Part shown: positions 1 through 10,598 of the stretch, piece by piece
Numbering within the stretch: position 1 is the stretch's first letter
How the letters are laid out: every line of letters begins with the position of its first letter
Notes under the pieces: model-generated
What the model was told of the DNA's origin: nothing
Databases searched by the model: none
What the model saw: the letters and a program-made list of their open reading frames with translations, nothing else
Assembly (NCBI GenBank): GCA_023630215.1
Contig: JALPRQ010000001.1
Coordinates: forward strand, 2,108,001-2,172,000
Direction: 5' to 3'
Origin: Rhodobacteraceae bacterium NBU2976
Lineage (GTDB): Bacteria > Pseudomonadota > Alphaproteobacteria > Rhodobacterales > Rhodobacteraceae
DNA: 64,000 nucleotides
Translations under genes and position numbers: made by a program

Positions 1-15
1 GGGAGAACAGACAAA

Positions 16-978
16 ATGAGTATCGCACCACTGATTTACGCGCTCATTTTTGTGGGCGTATTCTTTCTGGTCGAAGGCATTTATCTGGCCTTTTTCGGAA
101 AATCCGTACGGCTGGAATCCAAAGTAAACAGACGCCTGCAATTGCTTCAATCCGGCGAGACCTCGCAGGAGGTGCTGGAAACGCTTCGTAAGGAGCGTGA
201 GCAGCATCAAGGGGGATCAGGCATACCGCTGCTGGCACCGCTATCGGCCAAAGCAGCACAAGCAAATATCGCGTTTTCACCTTTGGCATTGATCGCCGTG
301 ATGATTGTCGTGGCACTTGTCGCCTTTCTGGCGCTGACCCTGTTCACGGGAACCGGCCTCCAGTTGAAAATCGGCATTTCCATCGCGATGGGATATGGTG
401 CCGTCTACACTTGGCTGCGCGGGAAAGCCAAGAAACGCATCTCTCTGTTCGAAGAGCAGTTGCCTGACGCCGTGGAACTGATTGTGCGCTCTTTGCGCGT
501 TGGACACCCGTTTTCCAGCGCTGTGAATTCGGTCGCGTCGGAAATGCCGGACCCGCTGGGTAGCGAATTCGGCATGTTGGCGGATGAATCGGCCTATGGC
601 ATGGATATCAATGAATCCTTGGAAAAAATGGCGGATCGGATCAACGTTCAGGACCTTCGGTTCTTGGCGGTGGCCGTGAAAATCCAAAGCCAGTCGGGTG
701 GTAACCTTGCGGAAATTCTGGAAGGTCTGTCCAAGGTTATTCGCGCCCGGTTCAAACTGTTCCGTCGCGTGCGCGCAATCACGGCCGAGGCCAAATGGTC
801 CGGTTGGTTCCTTTCGATCTTTCCGTTGTTGTGTCTGGTCGGGATTAACGTCATGCAGCCTGGCTATTATGACGATGTCCAGGGTACCCCGGTATTCGTG
901 CCTGCTGCCATTATCGTCGCCATTATGTTGACCATCAACGTTATCTTCATGAAGATAATGGTTAACATCAAGGTATGA
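16..978 (+). CDS. tadB: Tad pilus inner-membrane platform protein TadB
   Basis: This is a type II secretion F-domain protein (320 aa), an inner-membrane platform subunit of the tight-adherence (Flp/Tad) pilus. A membrane segment lies at about residues 5-27 and others at about 90-135. The cytoplasmic F domain follows at about 145-265 (EEQLPDAVELIVRSLRVGHP), and two membrane helices close the protein. The start is preceded by GGGAGAA. TadC follows after 8 bases, and TadD-like lipoproteins and a prepilin peptidase come next, which is the usual tadBCD order. The tadA ATPase is expected just upstream, outside the window. Family and role are secure; the subunit name rests on gene order. Confidence 0.93.
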   Translation: MSIAPLIYALIFVGVFFLVEGIYLAFFGKSVRLESKVNRRLQLLQSGETSQEVLETLRKEREQHQGGSGIPLLAPLSAKAAQANIAFSPLALIAVMIVVALVAFLALTLFTGTGLQLKIGISIAMGYGAVYTWLRGKAKKRISLFEEQLPDAVELIVRSLRVGHPFSSAVNSVASEMPDPLGSEFGMLADESAYGMDINESLEKMADRINVQDLRFLAVAVKIQSQSGGNLAEILEGLSKVIRARFKLFRRVRAITAEAKWSGWFLSIFPLLCLVGINVMQPGYYDDVQGTPVFVPAAIIVAIMLTINVIFMKIMVNIKV

Positions 979-986
979 GGTGACAC

Positions 987-1970
987 ATGGAGAGTTTGCT
1001 CAACAGCTGGACATTCCTTAACGCGGCGATCGGTCCGCTGGCCCCGTTTGTCATCGTCGGGACCTTGGGTATCTATATGATGCTGTTGGCCCTGCCGGTG
1101 GTTCTAAAAAAGGAAGAAGACCCATTTTCCAAGCTTCGCACCGGTGGCGTGCGCCTGTCATCCGGCAAGGATGTCGGTGGCCCGGCACAGATCAAGCTGC
1201 GCTATGACAGCGGCTCTGCTGTCAGTCTGGACAAGATCGCCAAATATCTGGAGCCCGAGGACGAGAAAGAGCTATCTGAAAGCCGGTTGAAATTGATTCA
1301 GGCCGGATATCGGTCAAAAACCGCAGTGCGCACGTTCAACTTCGCCAAATTGGTGATGGGGTTGGGTTTCCTGTTTATCGGGCTACTGTATATCCTGATC
1401 CAGCCCGGTGAACTGAAAATGATGAGCGTTATTCTTGCCATCGTTATCCCCGGGGGTATCGGGTATTTTCTTCCCATTTACTGGGTGGAGCGCCGTCGCC
1501 AGCAACGTCAAGAAGATGTCACCAACGGTTTCCCGGATGCGCTGGACTTGATGCTGGTATGTGTCGAAGCCGGCCAGTCCCTTGATCAGGCGATTTTGCG
1601 CGTTGCGACCGAAATCAAACACTCCTACCCGACGCTGTCGGAAGAATTCGAGATTGTGTCCAACGAAATGCGCGCTGGTAAGGATCGTGTGTCGGTGTTG
1701 CGTGATATGTCGGAACGCTGCGGCGTGACGGATGTCAGTTCGTTTGTAACCGTGTTGGTTCAGTCGGCCAAATTTGGTACCTCGATTGCAGACGCGCTGC
1801 GTGTTTATGCGTCTGAAATGCGTGACAAGCGCGTGTTGCGCGCCGAGGAGAAGGCAAACGTTCTGCCAACCAAGCTGACGATTGGTACGATGATGTTTAC
1901 CGTTCCTCCGCTGTTGATCATTCTGGTGGGCCCATCCATCTATGACATCTATGTGAACCTGCTATCATGA
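987..1970 (+). CDS. tadC: Tad pilus inner-membrane platform protein TadC
   Basis: This is the second F-domain platform protein of the Tad pilus (327 aa). It has an N-terminal membrane helix (about residues 18-38), two central helices (about 120-165), a cytoplasmic F domain (about 185-290, DALDLMLVCVEAGQSLDQAI) and a C-terminal helix. It pairs with TadB in the family. The ATG follows GAGGTGAC, 8 bases after tadB, and its last bases overlap the next ATG (ATGA), so it is translationally coupled to the lipoprotein gene. High confidence. Confidence 0.93.
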   Translation: MESLLNSWTFLNAAIGPLAPFVIVGTLGIYMMLLALPVVLKKEEDPFSKLRTGGVRLSSGKDVGGPAQIKLRYDSGSAVSLDKIAKYLEPEDEKELSESRLKLIQAGYRSKTAVRTFNFAKLVMGLGFLFIGLLYILIQPGELKMMSVILAIVIPGGIGYFLPIYWVERRRQQRQEDVTNGFPDALDLMLVCVEAGQSLDQAILRVATEIKHSYPTLSEEFEIVSNEMRAGKDRVSVLRDMSERCGVTDVSSFVTVLVQSAKFGTSIADALRVYASEMRDKRVLRAEEKANVLPTKLTIGTMMFTVPPLLIILVGPSIYDIYVNLLS

Positions 1971-2542
1971 AACATACGATTACCGCGGCGATCGCCGCGG
2001 TTTCGCTTCTTTTGACGCTGAGCGGCTGCGGTGATGGCGCCTATACCCTAAGCGAGGGTGAACGGGTCGGACCACCACCCCCGATCGGCACCCCCCGTGT
2101 TGAAGCGGTAGATGGCATGACGGTCGGTGACCGTCTGATGGAAGCTGGCGAGTTTGAACTGGCATTGGCGTCGTATCGTCGTGCCGCGGCCGAGGAAGGT
2201 ATCACAGCCGAAACGCTAAGCGCCATGGGGTCAGCGAACCTGAAACTTGGACGATTGCATCAGGCCAAGACATTGCTGGATCGTGCGCTGGAACTGGACG
2301 ATAAATCTGTCTCGGCTTGGAACAATCTTGGAGTGATCCTGATGAACCTCAACGAGGCGCAACAAGCGCGTTCCGCGTTTCGGGTTGCATTCGGTTTGGT
2401 CAATGGCGATAGCGATCTGATCCGTGACAATCTTATCCTTGCCGAGGAACTGGTGCGCACGCAGCGGGCAGAAACCGCCGATCTATCCGACTTTCGTCTA
2501 GTTCGATATGGAAATGGATCCTATTATCTGGTAGGCAACTGA
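1967..2542 (+). CDS. tadD: TPR lipoprotein of the Tad cluster (TadD-like)
   Basis: This is a 191-aa tetratricopeptide-repeat lipoprotein. The signal peptide ends in the lipobox LSGC, with the lipidated Cys at residue 21. TPR motifs follow at about 48-150 (ALASYRRAAAEEGITAETLS; LLDRALELDDKSVSAWNNLG). TadD proteins are lipoproteins needed for Tad pilus assembly or secretion. The start overlaps the tadC stop by 4 bases. A second, longer TPR lipoprotein follows, so the tadD name could belong to either gene. Confidence 0.82.
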   Translation: MKHTITAAIAAVSLLLTLSGCGDGAYTLSEGERVGPPPPIGTPRVEAVDGMTVGDRLMEAGEFELALASYRRAAAEEGITAETLSAMGSANLKLGRLHQAKTLLDRALELDDKSVSAWNNLGVILMNLNEAQQARSAFRVAFGLVNGDSDLIRDNLILAEELVRTQRAETADLSDFRLVRYGNGSYYLVGN

Positions 2543-2561
2543 AAAAACAGGGGTCGAGCAG

Positions 2562-3407
2562 ATGAACCTACTATCTACCAAAACAGCCATCAGTGCTATT
2601 GCGCTTGCTGTCTTGCTCTCTGGGTGTGATGAGATGACCCAGGAAGAGAAAGAAGCGGACTTGGGTCCGTTGAACGTGATGGAACAGGACGGCATGGACG
2701 ATATCATGCTGAATCTGGCCGATCCTCAGGAAGCTGTGCGGTTCTTTCGCAACAAACTGAACGAAGATCCCACCAACATCCAGACGCTACGCAATCTGGC
2801 ACAGGCATTGGTGCGCGCGCGCGAATTCACCGAAGCCACGCTGGTTTATGAACAGTTGATTGCAACCGGTCAGGCCACCAGTGAAGATCGTCTGGCTTAT
2901 GCAGATACATTGGTGCGCAACGGCGCATGGGAAGATGCGCGCACCCAGTTGAACCAGGTACCTCCGACGCTGGAAAGCTTTGACCGCTATTTTCTGGAAG
3001 CACTGGTTGCCGACAATTTCCGCGAGTGGGAAAAAGCCGACAGTTTCTATGACATTGCTCGTGGTCTGACGACGCGTCCCGGTATCGTTTTGAACAACTG
3101 GGGACAATCCAAAGCGAAACGTGGTCAGTTGTCCGAGGCCGAAACCCTGTTCAAACAGGCGATAACCGCGGATCCGAACCTGTTTGCGGCCAAGAACAAT
3201 CTGGTGATCTCGCGCGCAAAACGGCGCATTTACGAGCTTCCGGTGATCCCCTCGACCGACACAGAACGTGCCGTATTGCTGTATAATATGGCGCGAGAGG
3301 CGATCAATAACGGCGACAAGGATATCGCCGCAGGACTTCTGGACACCGCTATTGATACGCATCCACAATATTTCGAACCTGCCGTTTCCTTGAGAGCAAC
3401 GCTCTGA
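2562..3407 (+). CDS. Second TPR lipoprotein of the Tad cluster
   Basis: This is a 281-aa TPR lipoprotein with signal peptide and lipobox LLSGC (Cys22). Repeats cover about residues 60-270 (LRNLAQALVRAREFTEATLV; AETLFKQAITADPNLFAAKN). It lies between the TadD-like gene and the prepilin peptidase, so it probably acts in Tad pilus assembly at the outer membrane. Its stop overlaps the peptidase ATG by one base (TGATG). Two TPR lipoproteins in a row are often seen in roseobacter tad loci; whether their tasks differ cannot be read from sequence. Confidence 0.82.
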   Translation: MNLLSTKTAISAIALAVLLSGCDEMTQEEKEADLGPLNVMEQDGMDDIMLNLADPQEAVRFFRNKLNEDPTNIQTLRNLAQALVRAREFTEATLVYEQLIATGQATSEDRLAYADTLVRNGAWEDARTQLNQVPPTLESFDRYFLEALVADNFREWEKADSFYDIARGLTTRPGIVLNNWGQSKAKRGQLSEAETLFKQAITADPNLFAAKNNLVISRAKRRIYELPVIPSTDTERAVLLYNMAREAINNGDKDIAAGLLDTAIDTHPQYFEPAVSLRATL

Positions 3408-3910
3408 TGGAATGGATGCCGGAATACGCCCCTTGGGCATTTTTTCTGATTGCCCTGCCCTTCGGGTTGATCGCCACCTATACCGATTTGCGTTATATGA
3501 AAATCTTGAACACGACCGTGATCGGGCTGACCATCGCGTTCGTGATCACAGGCGTGATTTTCTTACCATTCACGGAATATCTTTTGCGGCTTCTTGCCGG
3601 CTTTCTGGTGTTGGTGGCCACGTTCCTGCTGTTTCAGATCGGGGCAATTGGAGGCGGAGACGCCAAATTCGCCGCCGCCATGGCCATGTTCGTGCAGCGG
3701 CACGAGGTTTTATCCTTCTTGCTGATCTTAAGCATCATCACGTTGTTGGTCGTGTCTATCCATTGGTTAGTTGGCAAATTATCATTCGCCAAGCCATTGA
3801 CCGACAAATGGGATTCCTGGAGCGACGACCGGAAATTTCCCATGGGTTTTGGGTTTGGCCTGTCACTGATCTATTATCTGGCTGTGCCACTATTTGGGTT
3901 ACCTGCTTGA
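3407..3910 (+). CDS. Prepilin peptidase (TadV/CpaA type)
   Basis: This is a small A24-family aspartic peptidase (167 aa) that would cleave Flp prepilins in the inner membrane. The two catalytic aspartates are visible: D27 in YTDLRYMKI and D85 in the GxGD-type motif IGGGDAKF. About five membrane helices are predicted. The N-methylation domain of large type IV prepilin peptidases is absent, as is normal for TadV/CpaA. It is coupled to the upstream gene through TGATG. The closing Tad function suggests the pilus operon proper ends near here. Confidence 0.9.
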   Translation: MEWMPEYAPWAFFLIALPFGLIATYTDLRYMKILNTTVIGLTIAFVITGVIFLPFTEYLLRLLAGFLVLVATFLLFQIGAIGGGDAKFAAAMAMFVQRHEVLSFLLILSIITLLVVSIHWLVGKLSFAKPLTDKWDSWSDDRKFPMGFGFGLSLIYYLAVPLFGLPA

Positions 3911-3996
3911 TCACTGAACGGTTGCCAACTTCGCGTGGAAAGCGCTACAATCGCAGCAAGATACACCTCGTTATCGCAAAATAGGCAAGTTTCGTC

Positions 3997-5292
3997 ATGG
4001 ATGGACAAATTCAGGACAGCATCAAACCGCCAGTGCCAAGCTCGATTGACGAGCTGGGGCTGGAGTTTACTCTGATCCGGGACATTACGCTCAAGACCAT
4101 TTTCCGGCGGAGCCTGTCCAATATCATCGATATCGCCGAAGCCTTGTGCGTCTCGGTACCCATTGCACAGTTGGTGATCGACAATTGTAAGGAACAGGGG
4201 CTAATCGAAACTCTTGGTGCTCGTGGCGCCTCGCCCACTGCCACTTTGCGGTATCAGCTGACCGATGGCGGTAAAGCACGTGCGCTCGACTCGCTGTCGC
4301 AGTCAGAATATTACGGCGCCCTTCCCGTCCCCTTGTCAGATTTCTGGAAACAGACCGCACGCCAGGGAATTGCCAACGTCAACATCACCCAGGAAACTCT
4401 GGAGGCGAGCCTCTCTCATCTGGTATTGCCAGATGGTATGTTGGACCAGCTGGGACCGGCTGTGAACTCGGGACGTTCGGTTTTGCTTTATGGTCCACCG
4501 GGTAATGGTAAATCCTCCATTTCGAACGGGATCCGTGACGCCCTTGGGGATAACATCTTCTTGCCACGCTTCCTTGAATATTCCGGTCAGGTGATCTCGC
4601 TCTACGATCCGATCGTGCATTCCTTGGCCAAACCCGAGGAGTTTGACCCCAACGCTTTGCGCCGCCTTGGCCCGACCTTTGATCAGCGCTACGTCTTGTG
4701 TCGCCGTCCTTCGGTCATGACCGGTGGTGAATTGACATTGGACATGCTGGATTTGAACTATAACCCGGTCTCGCGCACTTATCAGGCCCCGTTGCAGCTT
4801 AAAGCCACAGGCGGCGTATTCATCGTGGACGACCTTGGACGTCAGCAGGAGCCGCCACAGGCCCTGATCAACCGCTGGATTGTTCCTATGGAACAGCATT
4901 TCGACATTCTGACCCTGCAATCGGGACAGAAATTCATGGTGCCGTTTGACACGCTGGTGATTTTCTCGACCAACTTCACGCCCTCGGAAATGTTCGACGG
5001 TGCGGCGCTGCGTCGTATCTATTACAAGATCAAGGTGGATAATCCGAACCAGGAGGATTTCATCAAGGTCTTTGTGAAGACCTGTCGGCATTATCGTCTG
5101 ACACCGGACGAGAATGTTTTGATGCACCTGCTGAAAAACAAGTATCCCGAGGTCAACAACCAGTTCGCCTCCTATCACGCGCCCTTCTTGATCGACCAGA
5201 GCTTGTCGATCTGCGATTACGAAGGCCGCGACCGGGCGCTGACAACGGATTTGGTCGATCGGGCTTGGGAAAACCTGTTCCTTAGCGAATGA
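3997..5292 (+). CDS. AAA ATPase with N-terminal winged-helix-like region
   Basis: This is a 431-aa P-loop ATPase. Residues about 20-95 look like a winged-helix module. The Walker A is GPPGNGKS (residues 166-173), the Walker B is FIVDD with D278/D279, and an FSTN sensor-1 region follows, then a helical lid. It lies 86 bases after the Tad prepilin peptidase, on the same strand. A role in pilus function is possible but is not shown by the sequence. It overlaps the next gene by 4 bases (ATGA), so the pair is co-translated. The substrate is unknown. Confidence 0.72.
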   Translation: MDGQIQDSIKPPVPSSIDELGLEFTLIRDITLKTIFRRSLSNIIDIAEALCVSVPIAQLVIDNCKEQGLIETLGARGASPTATLRYQLTDGGKARALDSLSQSEYYGALPVPLSDFWKQTARQGIANVNITQETLEASLSHLVLPDGMLDQLGPAVNSGRSVLLYGPPGNGKSSISNGIRDALGDNIFLPRFLEYSGQVISLYDPIVHSLAKPEEFDPNALRRLGPTFDQRYVLCRRPSVMTGGELTLDMLDLNYNPVSRTYQAPLQLKATGGVFIVDDLGRQQEPPQALINRWIVPMEQHFDILTLQSGQKFMVPFDTLVIFSTNFTPSEMFDGAALRRIYYKIKVDNPNQEDFIKVFVKTCRHYRLTPDENVLMHLLKNKYPEVNNQFASYHAPFLIDQSLSICDYEGRDRALTTDLVDRAWENLFLSE

Positions 5293-6110
5293 TGCTGAAT
5301 CACGACACGATCATTGGTGTCGCCGGATGTGGGCGCATGGGGCTACCCATGGCGCGTGCCATAGCTGACGCGGGCTATACCGTTCGGGGATTCGACGTGC
5401 GTCCGGTTGAGGAGTTCGGTAGCTTTGCCCCTCATATGACCAACGACGCCACGCAGTTTGCGCATGGATTGAATATCCTGTTCACAATTGTGCGCGATCA
5501 AGCACAAACCGAAGATGTTCTGTTTGGCAAACAGGGATTCGTGACCCTCGCGAAATCGCTCCAGACAATTGTCATCAGCTCCACCCTGTCGCCTAAATAT
5601 GTGAAATCACTTCGCAATCGTATTCCGGCACATATCGACTTGATCGATGCGCCAATGTCCGGCGCAAAGATCGCGGCGGAGGAGAAACGCCTATCCTTCA
5701 TGCTGGGGGGCAACGACGCACAGCTGGACCGTCTTCAGCCATTGTTCGACGCAATGGGGGCGCATTTCCATCGGATGGGGGATTTTGGATCGGGAATGGT
5801 GGGCAAGGTGTTGAACAATCTTGTTCTGGCAGGATCGATGATCAGCACCAGACTGGTGCTGGATTGGGCCCCAGAAATGGGGATTGACGGCGGCGACCTG
5901 TTGGCATTGATGCATACCAGTTCGGGACAGAATTGGCTCGCCAGCAATTTTGATGATATCGAATTTGCCGCGCACGGCTATGAGCTGGACAACAGCCTTG
6001 GCATTCTGAAAAAGGACATTGAGAGCGCGATTGACGGGGCGCCCGAACGCGCGGATCTGGAACTGGCGGAAATGCTGGTGCGCAAGGTATTTGCGCTGAA
6101 ACCGCTCTAG
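5289..6110 (+). CDS. 3-hydroxyisobutyrate dehydrogenase-like oxidoreductase
   Basis: This is a 273-aa beta-hydroxyacid dehydrogenase family enzyme. The N-terminal Rossmann motif is GVAGCGRMG (residues 10-18). The substrate-binding signature DAPMSGA lies at 120-126, and the catalytic lysine is K173 in GMVGKVLNNLV. It is shorter than typical MmsB (about 290 aa). The reaction would be NAD(P)-dependent oxidation of a short beta-hydroxyacid or reduction of a semialdehyde; the exact substrate is not readable. It is coupled to the AAA ATPase gene and converges on the yciB-like gene, with stop codons overlapping by 4 bases. Confidence 0.85.
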   Translation: MMLNHDTIIGVAGCGRMGLPMARAIADAGYTVRGFDVRPVEEFGSFAPHMTNDATQFAHGLNILFTIVRDQAQTEDVLFGKQGFVTLAKSLQTIVISSTLSPKYVKSLRNRIPAHIDLIDAPMSGAKIAAEEKRLSFMLGGNDAQLDRLQPLFDAMGAHFHRMGDFGSGMVGKVLNNLVLAGSMISTRLVLDWAPEMGIDGGDLLALMHTSSGQNWLASNFDDIEFAAHGYELDNSLGILKKDIESAIDGAPERADLELAEMLVRKVFALKPL

Positions 6111-6706
6111 TCTTCTTCTACCGCGTATTTGTTGAACAGCCCCATCTGGCTGAAAATGAACACGATCGTTGCGACCGGTAGCGCGAAGGTTTTAAAATTC
6201 ACCCACATGTCGGTCCCGAAACCCCGCCAGATGACCTCGTTTAGGACGGCCAGCGCAAGGAAGAACATCGCAAAACGTTTGGTGAATATCATCCACCCTT
6301 CCTGCTTTAGCGGCATTGCGTTTTCCATCACGTATTGCAGATAGCTTTGCCCCCGCATCAGACCAAACCCAAGGATGCCTGCGAACAGGGTATAAAGGAT
6401 CGTGGGTTTCATCTTGATGAAAGTGTCGTTGCGTAGCCAAAGGGTCAGTCCCCCCATTACCACCACCAAAATCGCGGTGATAAGCGCCATTTTTGGCAAG
6501 GTCCGCGTCATGACCCAGCTGATCGCCAAGGATAACAGGATTGTCGGGATAAAGACTTTGGTGGCGAACAGAATCTGAATCAACTGCCGCTCTTCTTCGG
6601 TCGCGCCGTCGGGCACATTTGCCCAGCGGTAGGCAACAAAAAAGATAACGATGGGGCCTAGCTCCAACACCAGTTTCAACATCGGATTCATCGGTTTTGT
6701 CGCCAT
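6107..6706 (-). CDS. yciB: Inner-membrane septation protein, YciB/IspZ family
   Basis: This is a 199-aa protein with about five membrane helices and the family start pattern LKLVLELGPIVIFFVAYRWA. YciB/IspZ proteins are inner-membrane proteins linked to cell-envelope synthesis and septation. The arrangement NPMLKLVLELGP and the C-terminal WVNFKTFALPVATIVFIFSQ segment are typical. It lies 10 bases after the EamA gene on the same strand. The C-terminal end converges on the dehydrogenase gene. Confidence 0.88.
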   Translation of the reverse strand: MATKPMNPMLKLVLELGPIVIFFVAYRWANVPDGATEEERQLIQILFATKVFIPTILLSLAISWVMTRTLPKMALITAILVVVMGGLTLWLRNDTFIKMKPTILYTLFAGILGFGLMRGQSYLQYVMENAMPLKQEGWMIFTKRFAMFFLALAVLNEVIWRGFGTDMWVNFKTFALPVATIVFIFSQMGLFNKYAVEED

Positions 6707-6716
6707 GTGTTCCTCC

Positions 6717-7619
6717 CTATGCGCCGAATTCCACTATCACAGCTCCTGCGGCGATAACAGCCATCAATAGCGCCCTAACCGGCCCGACATGTTCCTTCAG
6801 GAACACCCACCCGATAACGGCGGCAAATACGGGTGACGTCTCGCGCAGCACCGCGGCTTCGCCGACCTTATCCAGTCGCGTTGCCACCATTACCGACCCA
6901 AAACTGACAAAGGCGATCAGCGCGCCGATAAATCCGCGTTTCAACAACGGGCCAAGGTCAGGCGTGACCGCCATCCGTTGCCATTTTACATAGGCAATAA
7001 TCGGAAAGGTCCAACCGTCGATCACGAAAAACCAGAACAGAAACGTAAACGGGTCAGGTGTCGCCCGCATGCCATAGGCATCATAGGTGGTATAGATCGC
7101 CACCGTGATCCCAGTTAAAAACGCAATGCCAAGCGCCGCCACAAGCGTTTCGCGCCCCACCGTCAACTTGCGCAGGTTCCACAATGCCAACGCAAATATG
7201 CCACCTGACAACAGCATGACGCCCAACCATTGGGTGATCGTGAATATTTCTCCGAATACAAGGCCAGCAAAGATTACGGTAACCAAAGGACCTGTTCCGC
7301 GTACCACCGGATAGACCACTGTATATGCGCCACGCGTATAGGCCATGGCCATCAACAACTTGTAGACCGTGTGTATCACCCAAGCGCCTGCCAACAGCAG
7401 CCAGATATCCGCCGTGGGCATTGGAAACGCAAACAGCGCGATTGGCAAAGCGATCAAGGCATAGAAGATATCAATCGCCCCGCGCGTTAGCCACGGATCA
7501 TGCCGTCCTTTTTGTAACGCGCCGAACACCGCATGCGCAAAGGCAGAGGTCAGCGCCAACAGCAGCGCCAACACGCGCCCTTCCGGGGTGCCGGCAATTG
7601 TGATAAGCCATTCTCCCAT
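6717..7619 (-). CDS. EamA/DMT-family transporter
   Basis: This is a 300-aa drug/metabolite transporter superfamily permease with about ten membrane helices in two EamA repeats. The halves are joined near residue 145. Segments such as GTGPLVTVIFAGLVFGEIFT and GEAAVLRETSPVFAAVIGWV match the ends of each repeat. The substrate cannot be inferred. It is the first gene of a two-gene unit with yciB. Confidence 0.85.
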   Translation of the reverse strand: MGEWLITIAGTPEGRVLALLLALTSAFAHAVFGALQKGRHDPWLTRGAIDIFYALIALPIALFAFPMPTADIWLLLAGAWVIHTVYKLLMAMAYTRGAYTVVYPVVRGTGPLVTVIFAGLVFGEIFTITQWLGVMLLSGGIFALALWNLRKLTVGRETLVAALGIAFLTGITVAIYTTYDAYGMRATPDPFTFLFWFFVIDGWTFPIIAYVKWQRMAVTPDLGPLLKRGFIGALIAFVSFGSVMVATRLDKVGEAAVLRETSPVFAAVIGWVFLKEHVGPVRALLMAVIAAGAVIVEFGA

Positions 7620-7654
7620 CAGCGATAATCGCGTGTGTCACTAACAGGAAAAAT

Positions 7655-8172
7655 ATGGGCGAGCTGTTTCAATCCGATTTCATCCAACCATTTGCGAATG
7701 TGCCCTGGCAGACAGCCATGCTAAGGTTGATCTGCGCGTGCATACTTGGCGGTCTTATCGGGTTCGAACGGGAAATGCACTATCGGACTGCGGGATTGCG
7801 CACACATATGTTGATTTCGTTGGCGGCATGTCTGTTCACATTAATTGCATTCGATTTGCTACAACTGTCAGTCATTGACGACAACATCCAAAGCTCGGAC
7901 CCACTCAGACTGATCGACTCCATCACCTCGGGCGTCGCGTTTCTGGTGGCCGGATCGATCATCGTTAACAAGGATCGCGTGCAAGGCCTGACAACCGGGG
8001 CCGGCATGTGGTTGGCTGGGGCGATCGGACTGGCCTGTGGGGTTGGAAACCTGGCGTTGGCCGGGATGGCCACGGGACTTGCCTTGATTGTTTTGTGGCT
8101 GTTGGGAGCACTATCTTCGCACGTGAACCCGGACAAAGACCCCGAGGACGGGCCCGAGCAGACAGACTTGGA

Positions 8173-8176
<4 letters not shown>
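7655..8176 (+). CDS. MgtC/SapB-family membrane protein
   Basis: This is a 173-aa membrane protein with the MgtC/SapB signature: LICACILGGLIGFEREMHYR, TAGLRTHMLISLAACLFTL, and a later TTGAGMWLAGAIGLACGVGN. It has about four helices and no long C-terminal domain. MgtC proteins have been linked to magnesium stress and membrane potential, but no Mg transporter lies nearby. It converges on ftsY with stop codons overlapping by 4 bases. Confidence 0.87.
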
Positions 8177-9363
<1,187 letters not shown>

Positions 9364-9521
9364 GAAATCTCCGCTATCTGTGCGCTTTATCACCTAATAT
9401 GTGCCAGCCGTCGAGGGAAGGCCATTTCCGATGACAAAACGATAGATTTTCACCTCTGAACCTCGTATTTTCTCAGGAATGACATATATGTAAGCCACAT
9501 TGACATAAAAGTGAGGAAATC

Positions 9522-10598
9522 ATGGCTGATTTTGACGCGCAAATTCGGAAATCACAGGAGGAAGTCGCTGCTGCGCAGTCGAAAATCGCCGAACTTTCCA
9601 GCAAGATCGAAGAAGCACAATCCAAAATGTCTTCGGGACAGGATATCGCCGTCGATATCGAAAACGCTACGCTCGACGACGTGCACCAGCATACCGAGAT
9701 GATGAACGCCAATATTGCCGAGCTGATTATGGGCCTCGACGACGTCACGGCGGCATTTTCGAAAGATTTTGACGAAATGCGCAATAAAACCGGGTGGGAG
9801 ACATTTATCGGCGTGTTCAACAAGAACCGGTCCGAAAGCCTGCGCCAGGAACGTATCCGCACGGCCTCGATCGACGACAAATTGCAGGATCTGATCTCCA
9901 AATCCGACATCATCGTGAATTTGCTGCAAACGCAGTTAAACACGTTAAACGAGCATAAAGCGAAGGTGGGTGACAACCTGACCGAAACGCTGAACGAGCG
10001 CGAGGCGACCGTTGGCACACTGGAAAGCATCACGGCCGAGCTTAAAGCGATGGACCCGAAAATCATCGAACTGGAGAATAAAATCTCGGTCGAACAGGAT
10101 GCGGCGGCGCGGACCAAGCTGGAAACCGAACTGGCAGCGCTGAACGCGCAATATAACGAACTGGCCCAACAGGAGCAGGTGCAGCTTGCAAAATCCCAAA
10201 CGCTGGAACGCTATATCGAAAAGGGCAAGTCGTGGGTGGACAGTTTGCAGAACCAGGCGGCGACACAGATGGTGCTGATCAACAAGCTGCAGACAGACAC
10301 GAAGCAGCGTGTGGTTCTGTATGACGCCCTGACCAAATCGTTGAAAACTGCGCAGCAGCAGGATGTCGCCCACAAGATCAATGAGATCGGCGTGGCAACG
10401 GATCAGGAAGCGCAATCCGCGATGGCAGCGATTGGATCGGCCACGAACCAGCGCATGGCCGAGATGATGGAAGCGCACGAGGATCACATGGTCTTCGCCC
10501 GCAAGGTTCTGGAAGAAAAGGCGAAATCGGACGAACGCTTCATGCGCCGCTTCGAGAAGATCGTCGAAAAACACGACAAGAACCTGTACGGGGCCTAA
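9522..10598 (+). CDS. Long coiled-coil protein, possibly TelA-like, first gene of unknown operon
   Basis: This is a 358-aa, almost entirely helical protein with no signal peptide or membrane helix. Heptad-rich Glu/Gln/Lys/Ala stretches run over about residues 1-45, 125-215 and 270-350. The sequence TGWETFIGVFNKNRSESLRQ and the order of helices vaguely recall TelA-type toxic-anion-resistance proteins, but this was judged by eye and is weak. It follows a good Shine-Dalgarno (GTGAGGA) and opens the coupled operon that runs to 17189. Its stop is followed directly by the GTG of the next gene. The function is not known. Confidence 0.75.
   Translation: MADFDAQIRKSQEEVAAAQSKIAELSSKIEEAQSKMSSGQDIAVDIENATLDDVHQHTEMMNANIAELIMGLDDVTAAFSKDFDEMRNKTGWETFIGVFNKNRSESLRQERIRTASIDDKLQDLISKSDIIVNLLQTQLNTLNEHKAKVGDNLTETLNEREATVGTLESITAELKAMDPKIIELENKISVEQDAAARTKLETELAALNAQYNELAQQEQVQLAKSQTLERYIEKGKSWVDSLQNQAATQMVLINKLQTDTKQRVVLYDALTKSLKTAQQQDVAHKINEIGVATDQEAQSAMAAIGSATNQRMAEMMEAHEDHMVFARKVLEEKAKSDERFMRRFEKIVEKHDKNLYGA

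Noticed and set aside
4336-5178. Open frame of 280 codons opposite the Tad-linked AAA ATPase
   Set aside because: Shadow; the ATPase motifs on the plus strand are intact.
9522-10598. Firm call of TelA (tellurite resistance) for the coiled-coil gene
   Set aside because: Similarity is only a general impression of helices; no motif can be pinned down without a profile search.
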